A stretch of 64,000 nucleotides of DNA from Notospermus geniculatus (GCA_002633025.1 NMRB01000180.1:284278-348277); one strand, 5' to 3'; numbered from the stretch's first letter, positions 23,001-35,373 are shown. Numbers and translations: made by a program. Notes: a model not told the origin generated them from the letters alone.

Positions 23001-23471
23001 AGCTTGGAGGAGTGTGTGCATCGAGAACACAAACGGCCATTCACACACGCACATCTCACACGACCTGAAATTCGTATTTGATATCTAGTGCGGACTTTGT
23101 TCCAATGTCCAACTGGTTCTCGAAATGAGTTCATGTTTTCCCATGACCCGTTCGCCATCTTGTCCCGCTTTATTTTGAGTAGTCAGAAAATGTTCATGGC
23201 TGTAGAAAAATTACTGAATGCACCTCGTAACTGGCCGATAATGTGTCTAGAAGAGGGATTGTCGAAGAAGAACAAAACTCTCGGAGGACTGTTTCTACCC
23301 GGTAAGGCGAGCAAACCGATAAATTAGAATGGTACAATATAAAATTCAAAATTGAATATTTACTTCTTGATTTTCAGGTTGATAAACATGCCGGACGGTA
23401 AACACAATATTCACCTGCGTTATGCCGACGAGTTCAACAAGATGTTGGAAAACTTCTTACTAGCAGTATAA
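20003..23471 (+). CDS. BPHL: Biphenyl hydrolase-like protein (valacyclovir hydrolase family)
   Basis: BPHL is an alpha/beta-hydrolase of mitochondria that cleaves alpha-amino acid esters. Seven exons, 20003-20112, 21208-21299, 21506-21672, 22049-22202, 22470-22601, 22737-22860 and 23378-23471, join in phase to 290 residues, essentially the human length. The N-terminal 37 residues are Arg/Ala/Ser-rich with few acids, as in a mitochondrial presequence. The hydrolase core reads VLLLPGALG, FTVIAWDPPGYGKSRPP, then the nucleophile elbow AAGWSDGGIT (Ser136). VIWGANSYVTDEE, IRDIDKWSERM and CPTLIIHGQKDPMVP (Asp241) follow, then MPDGKHNIHLRYADEFNKML (His269), completing a Ser-Asp-His triad. Exon 4 begins only 9 bases after the flanking TA of a MITE. 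The gene is tail-to-tail with the DEG/ENaC gene, 355 bp apart. Confidence 0.95.
20791..20910. mobile_element. MITE in BPHL intron 1, with a partial inverted copy at 21092-21151
   Basis: Ends caatattattgcaca with ggggcccaaaatggg, and the complement tgtgcaataatattg, bound about 120 bp. A partial copy in opposite orientation lies at 21092-21151 (from aatctttctt to caataatattg), so the intron can fold back over about 300 bases. Confidence 0.65.
21920..22037. mobile_element. 118-bp palindromic MITE in BPHL intron 3
   Basis: Sister copy of 12696-12813: same length, same gggaggtttcgcaagcgccc ends, TA on both sides, differing only at a few positions near the centre and in the left arm. Its right end lies against the exon 4 acceptor. 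Confidence 0.85.
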
Positions 23472-23826
23472 TCAAGACAAGAAGATGTATTCACAGTGCC
23501 ATGAAGATTAGGTCTTTGACACGTTCGATTTGTATCCCTTACAATGTACCGTACATGTTCATGTTGTGTGTCGTCATACCATAAAGGTATCCATTTTCGA
23601 AACCAGTGAGAGTGTAGGCAGGCAACAGTGTACGTGTGGAATCTCTAGCAACCGAATTTGAGAATAAAAAGATTAAATAGTGATGAAAAAGGGAATTCAT
23701 GTTTTCTTATCATTTGTATTCCATCTAGCAGAGATTTAACACCCAAAGGGTCATGCTTTTGTTTTTCAGCATTGTATATTTTTATGGGCGTCTTCAGATC
23801 GTTCGTCGTATTTTTCATTAATGTCA

Positions 23827-26800
23827 TTACACTGTTGTCTGGTACTGAAGTTGCTCGGCGCAGTTTGTAATGGTCGGTTCTTCCAGGTTCGTCACTTTCT
23901 TTTTCTTCTTTCTCTTTTGTTTACGTTCTTGCATTTTTTTGCTAATTTGGTTGTACAAAAATACGTCTATGATCTCAAATATACTGATGACACTGCCGCC
24001 GACGAATAGGCCCATAGATCCGCCAATATCACCTGTGGGTAGAAAGGATTGGTGACAATTAGAACTGGATTGGTCATCAAAGAATTGCCGTCATGCATGT
24101 CGTGAGATAATTTTACCATGTTTTTCTACTAATAATGTTATTACAGCCAGAAGTGTCCTCGTGATGTCGTGGATGTGGACAGCCAGTATACTTAGTTGCT
24201 GCGGTAATCATGCATCGGGTTCCTTTTCATGAGAGTATACATACTTAGCAATGCAAATATGGTGTAAGCTGCCTGCTGTTGAATCAATTCATAGTTCATC
24301 TCTTCAAAATATATCACCACTGATAGAAAATTATCCCTGAAAAAGAACCGGTATCCCATGTCAACAAAAATACCAGATTTACATACATGTACTAGGCGCC
24401 TCTTTCCCCCAGCTTTTAAAATGCTCCCTGGGTTGTGCTCTCTTCAGCCTGTGTACTTGGCCTACAATTGGTATGCTATGGTGTTGGATTTTGATGTCGC
24501 GAACGTGAAATTGAGAAAACTGTACACTCTGCAGGCAGTTGGCCTATTCAACTGAACAGAATAGGCCTTAGGCCTATCAGAGTCGAGCGATTATTAAAGT
24601 AGGCCTACAGCTTCATATTGGTCATGACAGTATACTTTTAACAGGACCAGCCTTGGACTACGTGGATGGCCTGTACTCACTTGTAAAACTTAGTGCCGAC
24701 GTTTTCGTTCCCGTCTATGTACTCCTGCATGTCCATCGACATTTCACGGTATGCATCGTAGAAAGGTGCGTGGATATCCGCGACCTTTTTGGTAAAATTC
24801 GACCAAGTGTCATAGCTCGTAGTAACTCGGGATATCATCGCGAAAGTGGTTGTGTTCAAAAAGCTGTCTTGGTCAGCCATACCGGGCAAAAACCTGCGGA
24901 GATGAGCGTTCACCTTTAGAGTGTAGTGGCTACAAAAGGGAGGGTGTATTCGTGTTAGGGTATACTAATAACTTGATTGGAATAGAAGGAAACTTGTACT
25001 CGTACATAATAGTAGGTTAGGCCTACCCTCGAAGAAGAATGTATCAGGTTGAAAGACGTAGAGGGAGCCCGCACATATTGCGGGCACGGTACCCTTTATA
25101 CGGCCCTCTGTGGGTTTGAACCAAACATGCTCCTGCTGATCACTATGGAGATACATGTACTGACTTTTACTTGGCGGGCAGTGGGGTACATCTAGACTGT
25201 CTACCTACTGTTTAAGGTACGGCACCATGTCGTCATCAGTCATGACCATCTCCTCTAGAAACTTCGTACGAAACAGTTCATAAATCCAAGTCCACAACCC
25301 AAGGATGTTATCGGCAACTGTCAAAACCTCCTTCAGAAAATCGTACAACGACAGCGTGGTTTCCTTTAGCTCTGGTCGCAATATGTGCTTGGCCAGTTTC
25401 ATCTTTCCAATTTTGGAACTGTTGGTATAATTCTGCACCACTGTTAGCACGTTCTTCACAACGGGCCAGTATTTCAGTACAGTTTTATTCCAATTAGTAT
25501 TCAGTGTCTGTAAATTTTGCTTAATCTTTGTGAATCCGTCCCGTACTTTTTCGTGCACGTCCTCCAACTCGCGCAGAAACCTTTCCACCTCGTTTACCGG
25601 TGCAACGAAAACGTCGTGAAGCATTGTGCTGCGAAATGCATTGTATTCAGTTATCAGTTTGTTATAACGTTCCTTTTTTTCAGCAAAAGCGGTCCCGTCT
25701 ATCTTTCCCGTACGATACACTTCTTGTGCAATTACCTTGAGGTCGGAGTAAAACGCTTTTAGCTCATTCAATGTCCCTTGTCGGTCATGTAACTGATGGC
25801 CAGACACCCCCAATCTGACCGCACGGCTTAATTTGTTTTTTGGTATGATCAGATCGTGAGCCTTTTGGTCCATCTTTTTATATAAATACGGAGGCGAAAG
25901 TTTCACAGTCCCAGTGCTGTAACTCTCTATACATTTAGTCAAAGCGTCACGGCCAAAGTCGATCACTTTGTTTTTTGAGTTCAAGGTTGTGTCTGCCATG
26001 TCGAGGATTGCCCTCCGCCTATCATCTGAGTTTGGCTGACTCTGCAGCCACGTCATCCTTTCCAGTTGTTCTATGTACTTAATGAGAAAATCTAAATATC
26101 CCGAAGACACTTCGGAGAAGTACATTTCATCACTGTACTCGACATAGCGATAAAAATTCTTCCTGACAACGAATAATTGAAATTCATAAATACCGATTAT
26201 ATTTTTGTATACATCCTTAATCCCGTCTTCTATGAATTCCGTGAAATTCATTTGGCGCGTGTTCATATCGGGGAGATGCACGAAGAGCAGGTTGTGCAGC
26301 CTATTCGTTTGTTCGATGAAGTTGTTCAATAGAGCGCCATCCTTTTTTTTAAGGTCCGTCTCCGTGGCTCTCAATGTATCGTGTGCAGATATCAACTTCT
26401 TTGAAAGCTTTTCTCGTGTTTGGGAATCTAGTAGTTTATCAACGTCGAAGTCCGAGGCCTTGAGGTAGGAGAAGGTCGGCCCATAGGTGACGCTCTCGCA
26501 GGGTGGCTGGCAACGGCAGAGAAATTCTTGGACGTCGTCGAAACCAACTGAAGAGATCAAAATAGAATATGATATTCGAGACACAGTTACTCTTTAAGAG
26601 TCGTTCTGTGTCTTTCCCTCGCTGTGTAGAATCATTTGAAGGTTTGTTACTTTGGCTGATATTTATAAAAGCTAGCAAATGCTTTTACTCTGAATTTTGT
26701 ACATGTAGCACATTTACATTGGACACTGCTGTGCAAATCATTTGCACAGCAGCATTTGCTAATTTTTATGAATATCAGCCATATTATCCAGCCATATTAT

Positions 26801-29800
26801 CCAACCAACCGTCTTACGTAAATTACTATCAAAAATACATGTAGTGATCTTCGTCTATTTTGGTACAATCTGCCTGCTACCCAGTTGGTCGATATGGGTG
26901 TATAGTTGTAACAGGTCTAGAAAAGCACTTTTCGGGACTTCTGATGATTTTCACCCTTTGCACCATTTCCATCAGCTTCACCGGTCGTTGAATTTTTTTT
27001 CTCTCACTCTTTAGAGGATGGGCTAAGTTCTTGGATTTCTTACCTTCTATACTTCGTATTTTTTCGGCATATCTGTACAACGTGCAAACAGACGCATTAC
27101 CTGAAATACGATTTGGTTCATTACAAGGTAACCAGAGCATTCGCTGATGACATATGATACCAAGGCTAATCTACTCGCTCTTTTCCTGATTCGATTTGAT
27201 GACCCAGGCTGCTTAAAGATAATGCATCACGGGTATTTTCGCACGCCACGAAAATCATTGTTTATTTACATTCTCTTATAATTTTGTTCATGTCCAGTCT
27301 TTCTTTGTCTTATGAGTAATTTGTTGGTCGCACGCCCACCTAGAAATTCTTTTGATACCGAAAGTATTCAATTTGGTGGGTTGGCATGTCCCAAAAGTCC
27401 AAAATAACATAATGTTTACAAACACTGAATGTAAACAATGAAGTCGTGTTACATTACCTTTNTCGCCCCCCCCCCCCCAGATTGATATAGTTATAAGCTT
27501 GTAATGGATTTGTTCAAAGATGTACGCCAACGAACCGTTCCTCGAAACATCACAGGAAAGCCCTTACCTTTCATATAAGGTAACTTGCATCCGGCATGTT
27601 TCGTGAAATACTTTGTGAAACATTCAACGTGACAAGCTCTTTCAGTGTATTTTGGATAATAGTCAAGTTTGAGGTTTTCACTGCAGTTACCAAAAGGTTC
27701 TGAAAGCCGTCGCATCTAGGAAGAAAATGAAACTGCGTCACTTCCAGTTGACGACACAAAATGTGATGAGTTATGCCAGACGAAAAGAACTCGAAGTAAA
27801 TCGGAGGACGGTGACGATGAACCGTACAGTCAATTCTGGGATACGTCTACAAAGCCGACGTCCTGGTTCACTTCAGCAGGAAACCTAAGTAAGCATGCTC
27901 AGCAGTATGTTTTGGTCTTGATGACCTTTGTCCTGGTTGGAACGGAAGCTTACCACCACCACGCTTGTTCCAGCGAATGTATGTGACCCTGCTGCAAGGC
28001 CCTGGCCGTGCCCCTGGAAGACAGCCACGTCGTTCTCATCATACAGCAAAATCTTCAAGCCGGCAGCGAAATGAGGTCCTATCATGTTCTCGTACTGTTC
28101 TATGTTAACGACAAGATTGAGGGCGGATTCTGTGCCTGAAATTAAAAGGAAAGCGAAGAATAACATGTGACATGTCATGGAAAGCAAGGAAACTAAAGCA
28201 AAGGGAGGAAGTGTACAAAAATATCAAACTGACGTCCTCACTCACCAGATTCTGATAACACGAGAGGCTTGTCATCAGGATTCGCATTGAAGGCAAAACA
28301 GACACCGTGATCGGTCATTATCTGCGTGAAGTTTTCGACACCACATTCTTCATACTTCCAGGTACATCTGAAATGCAATATAGGATTCGGTGGATGAAGA
28401 AGGGTTTCCCCGTCTCAAATAATCAACGAAGATAAGCGTCTCGTCGAAACTTTAATGAATGGGTATGCAAGTCCAAGCAGCAAAGGTTATCCTAATCACC
28501 ACTTTCTATCTAACAGCACGGTTATAACCCGCAGTGAAGAAGACCTTCTAAGACCCAGCGGTGATTCTTACTTAACAATCATGTCCTCTTTTCTGTGCGA
28601 TGTGTCGTTCATCAGCTCATCTAATCGGATGTTCTCAAAGCCATACTTTTTGAGGATGTCCAACCTGGCAAGGTCACCTTCTTCTAACTCATAGAACTCA
28701 TCCAGCATTGGTTTATATTTCTTCGCATGGGCAGCTGTTATTCTTGAAGCAAATGGCAATAAGCAGGACAGTTATACTTGTAGATGCTAATTGGAAAGCC
28801 GCTTGAAACTCAGGGAAAGATCCAGAAAACAAAAGATCCGTTACTTAATGTGTTGTTTTGGACGTTAAACAATCCGTTATCGGATGAGAGATTTGGACAC
28901 CTTTTGTTGCTGGAAAATTCTTTCCTTTTGATTACATCAGGACTCGGCACGATCGACTGCTATCATCCCCGGTTGCCATTTTTTCACCTACATCTCAAGA
29001 GTTGGGAGTGATCTCTAGAGATATGACCGGATTGGGTCAATAAGGAAGCGATGCATTTGATGTTATACAACTGCTGTTGCTGAATGTACTGTTACATGGA
29101 TGCAAAGCATTTGCGAGCCGACTTTACGTTCGAATATGCTATCCTTCAGTGAACGGAACAAACTTTACCTGAATGAGTTCTGGTTGCAAAGGATCACTGC
29201 CGGGAACTTCAATGTCTTGTTGAAGGTGACCTCTACCTTGACTGTCACTGGTGCACGCATGAAGTAGATGACTCGCTCTGCGACTTGGTTGAAGAAGAAC
29301 GCAGTTGCCACGAGGAATAGCAACAACCAGAGAAATCTGAAAGCAGGATGGAACAATTCGTTGTGAGAGCAAAGGATTACTGACGTACAAGGAAGTCCAG
29401 AGTGGGATTGGAGCTTCGTTCCTGCTGACCGCTTGCTATGTCGTGGTCTGTGACGAGCCGCCATGAGTTTCGTTGATTCGACCTGAGGCGTAAAAATCTG
29501 GACACGTTTCCCGATTCCACCTCATTCAGGAGCTGAGGAAGGAGTGGTACCAACGTAAAAGCACAGTTAGCATACGGATGATTTAGAACTGAGTCGACAT
29601 GCTTTTCTGGAAGTTGGGCAAGTGTCATGAAGAAGAAGCAAATGACGGCGGTATCATGACAGTATGGAAAATCTCTCAACTTCACTCTCCCAGCTGTTCA
29701 GTACACATTAGTATTTGGATACTCAGCCATCCAACCTGAAGTCGACGGCATTAACGATTTCAGGTTGTCGGTAGAAGTGAGCAATGACCGACTAATTCGC

Positions 29801-31860
29801 CCCGCGCTTCTTACGCGCGGTGCGGCGCATTTCTTACTCCGGGCCTAAACATTGCCAAAAGCTTCTTCACTTCATTACGATAAAATGGCAAAGTCAATCC
29901 ATAAATGATGAAATTGACGCTGAAGTTCAGCACACTTATCTGATTCGTAAAGTGTATAGCCAACATTACCGTCTTCAGTACATACGGGTCGGAAAAAATT
30001 TCCGTCGAGAAAAACGAGAACACCAATAAACTAACTGCTGCATTTGGAGTCATGAAAATTACAAACGTCGTTGACACAACAAGAAGGTTAAGGCCGACTC
30101 TTGCGTCATCCCTGGCCTTCACCTTTGACCTTCCGTCTGCAATCTGTGATTTCGAAACTCGAATTCCGACCAGTATGATGATATTGAAGATGACGATAAG
30201 GCCTGAAGGGCAGAAAAAATACAAGATACCGAGAACGATATAAAGATTTTTAATGAAAGAACTTTCAACAAAATACCCGCAACTTCCCTGCTGCATGTCA
30301 GCCAGAACGAAGGACATGATGTTGCCAATTAATGCGACTATCCATAGCACCCCGATCATTTTTCGTCGTCTTGAAACAGTTATGGCAGCCCTCTTAAAGG
30401 GAAACCAAACAACAAATGCCCTTTCGATGGTGAATATAACCACAATCCACGAGGACATGAAAACCACCACAGTATTCGTGTAACATATTACTTTGCACAT
30501 TGCAAGTGATGTTGAAATTATATCGTATGAAAATTCATTCTTTGTAACAACTTTGAGTCCGTCGTCCAACCAGGGTATAATTCCAACTATTATTATGGCT
30601 AACGTGTCCGACATGGCCAGCCAAGATAAGTAATATATGGAAGGGTCGGTGTGCTTTCTCGTGCGGAAAAACACAACTGCAGATAATGTGTTTCCAAACA
30701 GGCCTATAACATGGAATATTATTGTGATATAACCGTTGATGAAATCTGAAATGACCACTAAGTCCTTGAGATAATTTTCTTGGTCTGACCCGGGAAGGTC
30801 GGCAGTTGAAAATGTAGCCATGACAAGAGAGCAAAACTACAGAAAAACTACAGACTGATTAGGCCCTAACCACTGCCAGTGTACATTCCTTGGTACCGGT
30901 ATACATATATCATGTCAGTGAAAGCAGTTGTCGGATATGGAACCAGACTGCCGTCAAAACCAGTCCTGAATCTAAAGCTGCCGAAAGAAATGCTAAAGAT
31001 GCGAAGATGACGGATGACGGAGACAGCATGATCGTCCACTCTTGTGGAATCAGTTCAACCATATGTCTGATGTTCAGATTAAAACGGCGTATATTAATGG
31101 CAACATGATGTTTTCGCTTGTCACGCATTTTCTAAAAAGAAAATTTTCTATAAATGGAAACGTTTGTAGTGCTGACGCTGTAGGAACATATATAATCATG
31201 TCATCAAAGACTGACTTGCCGGTATTATTTGAGACCTTGGAGGAATTATACTGTCAGTATAATTCCTCCAAGTTGAGACTAAATAAACTACATGTACCGT
31301 ACTTTTATGCCGTGTAAATGACGGTCGAGGCATGTTTGGTGCTCAACCGTAGGCCTACAAAGCTTTCTAGACACCTTGATAATATCTCGGCGAGCAAGGG
31401 TTAAAACAATATGCAACTAGTTTACATGTACTTGCACAGACCAGTGCATGTCGATGGTTTTTGCCGGCATTAATTGTTTATTCTGGCCATGCGTTGCAAT
31501 TAACGACACCAGTTCTGCACAGAGGCACCGATGCTATCATATTTGTTCGTTTACTACAAGGAGAGTCTGGTAACAAATGGCCATTATATCATTGCTGACA
31601 TAAAATATGCTTTGTAAAGAAAAAGCAATATCACAACATGGACTTACGTAATGGTGGACTTTTGATGGTAGAAACAAAACCGATGCAGCCAAACGCGGCG
31701 ATGACTTGTACATAATGTATACTTGCCTTCTTATATTTGACGTTGAAGCCCTATCCCATACGTAACGTATTCCATGGAATGTTGTGTTCTGTGTGAAGTC
31801 GTAAAAAATATCCGACCATGACCTGCTTGGTTCTTCCATATTGTCCAAGCTATCCGACAT
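23827..31860 (-). CDS. DEG/ENaC (acid-sensing/degenerin-type) sodium channel with a giant ectodomain insertion
   Basis: DEG/ENaC subunits form trimeric amiloride-sensitive cation channels with two membrane helices. Exons on the minus strand: 31860-31727, 29336-29169, 28742-28572, 28367-28246, 28135-27954, 27715-27568, 27100-27044, 26547-about 25226, 24913-24681, 24336-24245, 24032-23827. Phases give about 944 residues; family members are usually 500-650. The cytosolic N-terminus has the gating HG pair in TTFHGIRYVWD. TM1 follows (RFLWLLLFLVATAFFF), then FPAVILCNQNSFR. The ectodomain has GVCFAFN (179-185), GLKILLYDEND, FGNCS, the C-x3-C pair near 287-291, and CRCQPPC (338-344). About 500 residues later come DNFLSVVIYFEEMNYE and GDIGGSMGLFVGGSVISIFE, TM2 with G-G-S at the selectivity-filter position. 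The extra segment is mostly one exon, helical, almost cysteine-free. The donor of that exon is unclear: reading on gives an in-frame TAG at 25205-25207, and ATG|GTG at 25226 is the only phase-0 choice nearby. The first intron uses a GC donor and contains a GPCR gene. Confidence 0.88.
26654..26780. mobile_element. MITE in a DEG/ENaC intron
   Basis: Ends ggctgatatttataaaagct and the complement of ggctgatattcataaaaatt. The interior has gctagcaaatgctttta and tttacattgga, shared with the element at 52333-52450. A short internal palindrome (ctgctgtgcaaatcatttgcacagcag) is present. Confidence 0.7.
29811..30821 (-). CDS. Intronless rhodopsin-class orphan GPCR, nested in the DEG/ENaC first intron
   Basis: A 336-residue single-exon seven-helix receptor of the rhodopsin class. 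TM1 has GLFGNTLS with the conserved GN, TM2 LAMSDTLA, and TM3 the disulfide Cys in AMCKVICYTN. The DRY position is IERAFVVWFPF. TM6 reads FVIFMTPNAAVS without the usual CWxP, and TM7 NFIIYGL replaces NPxxY. The ER-x-x-x-VWFP and NF-x-IY variants are shared with the two receptors at 61-64 kb, so all three look like one lineage-specific family. The ligand cannot be told; peptide-receptor groups share such features. It lies between exons 1 and 2 of the DEG/ENaC gene on the same strand. The first ATG gives a short hydrophilic N-terminus. A 16-bp-arm hairpin (31237-31272) lies upstream. Confidence 0.9.
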   Translation of the reverse strand: MATFSTADLPGSDQENYLKDLVVISDFINGYITIIFHVIGLFGNTLSAVVFFRTRKHTDPSIYYLSWLAMSDTLAIIIVGIIPWLDDGLKVVTKNEFSYDIISTSLAMCKVICYTNTVVVFMSSWIVVIFTIERAFVVWFPFKRAAITVSRRRKMIGVLWIVALIGNIMSFVLADMQQGSCGYFVESSFIKNLYIVLGILYFFCPSGLIVIFNIIILVGIRVSKSQIADGRSKVKARDDARVGLNLLVVSTTFVIFMTPNAAVSLLVFSFFSTEIFSDPYVLKTVMLAIHFTNQISVLNFSVNFIIYGLTLPFYRNEVKKLLAMFRPGVRNAPHRA

Positions 31861-34800
31861 GGTATGAATAAGTTATAAGACTCCAGTCGGTCAGTGATGG
31901 TCAGTTTGAAGCAATGATATGATCCTTATACGCAGACTGAGTCTTATTCCAGCGTTCAGGCAAGTTTCATGAACTGCTTGGTTATTCCTATGGATGTCAA
32001 TTGGCAGTCAATTTCCTTTCATTGGTACCCCGAAAAAATGTTGCTTGGAGGCTCCTAGCTCTGAAATAATATGTCAATGAAGGACTACTCTATGGCCAAT
32101 AAACCAAAGGGTCGTCCCAGCCATTTCACTATTTCAGGAAAGAAACGGAGGAACTCTCATCTTTGTTGAATGTAGTTGATACGGTATTTTTTAGGAATAC
32201 CTGAAGAAAGTGAGAATAAGGTTTTCCAAAATCTGTAGGACTACTGACACTATTTTGTGATGACTGAAGCGATTCAAAACCTGATTGAATAACCTGTGGG
32301 GCTGGGATTCGATTCTCCAGGGAGTGTCGTGAATAGTGAGAAAGCTAATTCATTCCATTTGAATGTTTTCATGGGCAGGAGTATATATAGAGTAATCAGT
32401 TAATGGCTATTTATTGGCTGTTGGCGTCGGAAAAAAATGATTACAGACTGGAGAAGGGATTGGTGAATCAAAAAAGTGGGTCAGAAGCCATTTCGCAGTT
32501 CTGTTTGTGTTGTAGCTGGTGATGGCACAAGTTTATTGAAAACATTAAATTTCATCCAAAACTTCCACCGGAGCTGCATTGGTATTTTCTTAATGAGGCT
32601 ACGTTTGTCCATTGTGCTCTTAGCTGAAAATGTATAATTGAGACACAATGCCGTCAACATGAAGAAAATACCGTCAACACTATCCGTCTTACAGAAAAGA
32701 TGGTTTATTTACATTCACGCTTCCGACGACACGATTATCACCTCTTTCCCATCCGATAATCATCCCAAAGCGAAATCCATGTAAATTTGCTGCCGCAATG
32801 GTACAACACATAATCTTCCTCAATCACCGTTTTTGGTACGGCTTGATGATATTTGAATAAGTGTCAGGTGCTCACTGCAATTGGTCCCTTCGAGCATTTA
32901 ATCGGCAGAGCGAACACAGATAAGATCTGGTTGAAATGTCCCAAGAGAATTTTCGTGCCGCGCGATGTCGCATCCTTTGTCCACGACCAACGTGGCGGAA
33001 ACAAACAATGCTTTCGAGCGTCTGCCTCTCGAAAATCGCGTGAATGGACAGCCAGCCTTTAGCTGCTTTTCCACGAGGCGTTTGCGGGCGCGGAATGGGA
33101 GGCGGGCGCGGGTGCGAGTGAAACAGCTAATGTATTTCCCATTAGCTGTTTCACTCGCACCCGCGCCCGGCTCCCATTCCGCGCCCGCAAACGCCTCGTG
33201 GAAAAGCAGCTTTAGAGATTTTTGCATACCCGCGTACACTGGGTCGGCAATAACGAAATTGGGCGTGGCAAAAAACGGGCGATTAAATTATGAGCTTTCG
33301 AACCATTTTGTATCAGTCCCTGGTGAAACACGGTAAAAAGTCACATCCCCACAGTACACCATCTGTACATCGTCCAGCTTGGCAAACTCCTCTCATAGAC
33401 ATTCAGCTATGGGTCGTCATGATAGGGGCGATTACGTACCACGGGTACATGTAATTGTTACAGCCGAGGAATGAATGATGATAATGAAAACGATGATAAA
33501 TTGATTACCGCTGCTATGTAGATAATTTTTCGGTTCTGTTTCGTGTCCATCTGAATGAATATGGTCATTTTGACTAAAGCGGAAAGTATCACGAATTTAT
33601 AGCATCTATCATCAGTGGTGTTCTACCAGGCGCTCTGTCCTGGTGGTGTAAAGGGGAAGAATGACCCCAGGAAAAACTGTCGTAGAAAAAATTGTTCCTT
33701 GTTACCCTATTCCAATCTCTGGCGATTGGATATGTATTGCTTCCTCATTCCGGTGCATAAGCAAAAGTGCTTTTCTGGGTCAAAATTTAAAGATTGTAAA
33801 ATGGTGTTCGTCCCTCTCCTGACGTGGATCGGCAAGAATACTTCTCACTTCCATTTGCTGCTTCAAAAGTTTGATTACGTTATCGAAATTTCAATTATGC
33901 GCTGTGTCGTTCAACGATGTATGATTCGGCCAACGAAGCGACTTTATACAACAGGTTGCTTTGACGAGTGTAACACAGCAACATATATGCCTGCCTGTAC
34001 TTAGATCGAGACCCGACCGAGTCACCATGAAAAACATACCGAGAAAAGCTCACAGCGATACTGTTCACAGTTGGCATAACAGTTTTGTGACGAGTTCCGC
34101 CTGAAAGCGACAATCAGACGTATCACACTTTCGGATGGAAATAATGTCATCAGTGTCACGAGTAATCACTGAAGATGCGACGGTGAAAATAGCATTATTT
34201 GTCATTTTTTTCCATTGAGAGGCGGAAAGAGTACAAATGTATGTTGCCTAATTCAAAGGAATACAATTTACAGGATAGCGTGTTGATGGCCGTGTCTCAC
34301 TTCATCCATCAAACGAAGACTGCAACGGTGACTCTTAAGCCCGTTACACGCACAGTCAACTTTCTGATCAAATTTAATGAAATACTGTATGCTGAATATT
34401 GGCTTATGGTTGTTTGAAAGCCGCGCGCCCTGAATTGGTGTAAGACATTCAGAAAATTTAATCAGAAATTTTACCGTGCATGAGACCTTTGTAGAGAGTG
34501 TGATCTTTGTAGAGAGTGAGCCCGTGACAAATTTACCAAGGAGCATTCTACGGTTGTGATGTAAACTTGCCAAACGTCAATAGCTTTTTCTATTCACCAT
34601 TCCAGTAAATCAGCCGTATGCCGAAAGTATGCACATTTCCCCGTCTGTCGTAGAACATAAAGGAGAACTGGATCCATTTATGACCATTTTTTATGTGAAT
34701 ATTTAACGTATTGCTTAAATTTCCACATTTCTTTACGTCATAATTGAACACCCAGCGCCGCATTCTAGGAAGGTGTACGAGTCCTTACTTATATTTGTAG

Positions 34801-35373
34801 GTCTTTTAGTATGGTTTGGGTTATAAGCTTTGAACAATTGACTTTGGAAGACTTGCCCTCCAAGAAAAAAACACCGGGGTATGAAGAAACGGACAGATTC
34901 AATGCGTATTATATGTATATTTAATAAACAATGAACAATTTATTATGAACTTACAGAAATTAACGATGCAACGATCAGTACCAACATGCAACACGATTTG
35001 TGACAGGATTGGAATGGGTGGTGAACCAAAGACCAGTACAACTCAAATAGAAAAACCGTTACCACCGGGAGATGAAAAGGGCGTGACCATGAGCATGTAT
35101 TGTATGGGGTAACATCGGCAGACTTGCGAACACACACGTTCCGAAACTCAATAAGTACATGTGTATATGTATTTGTCAGTTTTATACAGGAATACGTTCG
35201 GCTTGTCAGAAGCCTAACGTTGGAATCGGGGATAAACTACTCCCCATTGCGGCTCGTCAGCATCTGTTCACCAGTAAAGCAATCTAACGCGATCAACACT
35301 ATTAGATATTGCCAAATGGTGATATCAGCCTTTAAATATCCTGATGTTCTCTGGCACATGACTGCGCACAACG
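31861..35373. other. Gap upstream of the DEG/ENaC gene and downstream of CA8
   Basis: No exon with credible splice sites or family match is seen. Open frames here are short and without codon structure. The stretch contains the GC-rich hairpin at 33061-33211 and a small direct repeat of ctttgtagagagtg near 34489-34518. Confidence 0.5.
33061..33211. mobile_element. GC-rich near-perfect foldback element
   Basis: The arms start agctgcttttccacgaggcg and end with the complement, about 70 bp each, around a loop near 33131-33142. One arm has gaggcgg where the other has cgg, the only clear difference. The composition (CG-rich gcgggcgcgg tracts) is unlike the surrounding A/T-rich DNA. Confidence 0.75.

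Noticed and set aside
27462-27478. Poly-C run with an ambiguous base as a structural element
   Set aside because: Together with the N at 27462 it looks like an assembly-difficult homopolymer in an intron rather than a functional site.
29165-29464. DEG/ENaC exon 2 extended upstream to a local ATG
   Set aside because: The upstream part lacks the HG gating motif, and the tgctttcag acceptor at 29337 joins exactly in phase to the exon at 31727-31860, which has it.
33615-34004. 129-codon plus-strand open frame
   Set aside because: No homology, no splice or codon signal; the composition matches flanking non-coding DNA.
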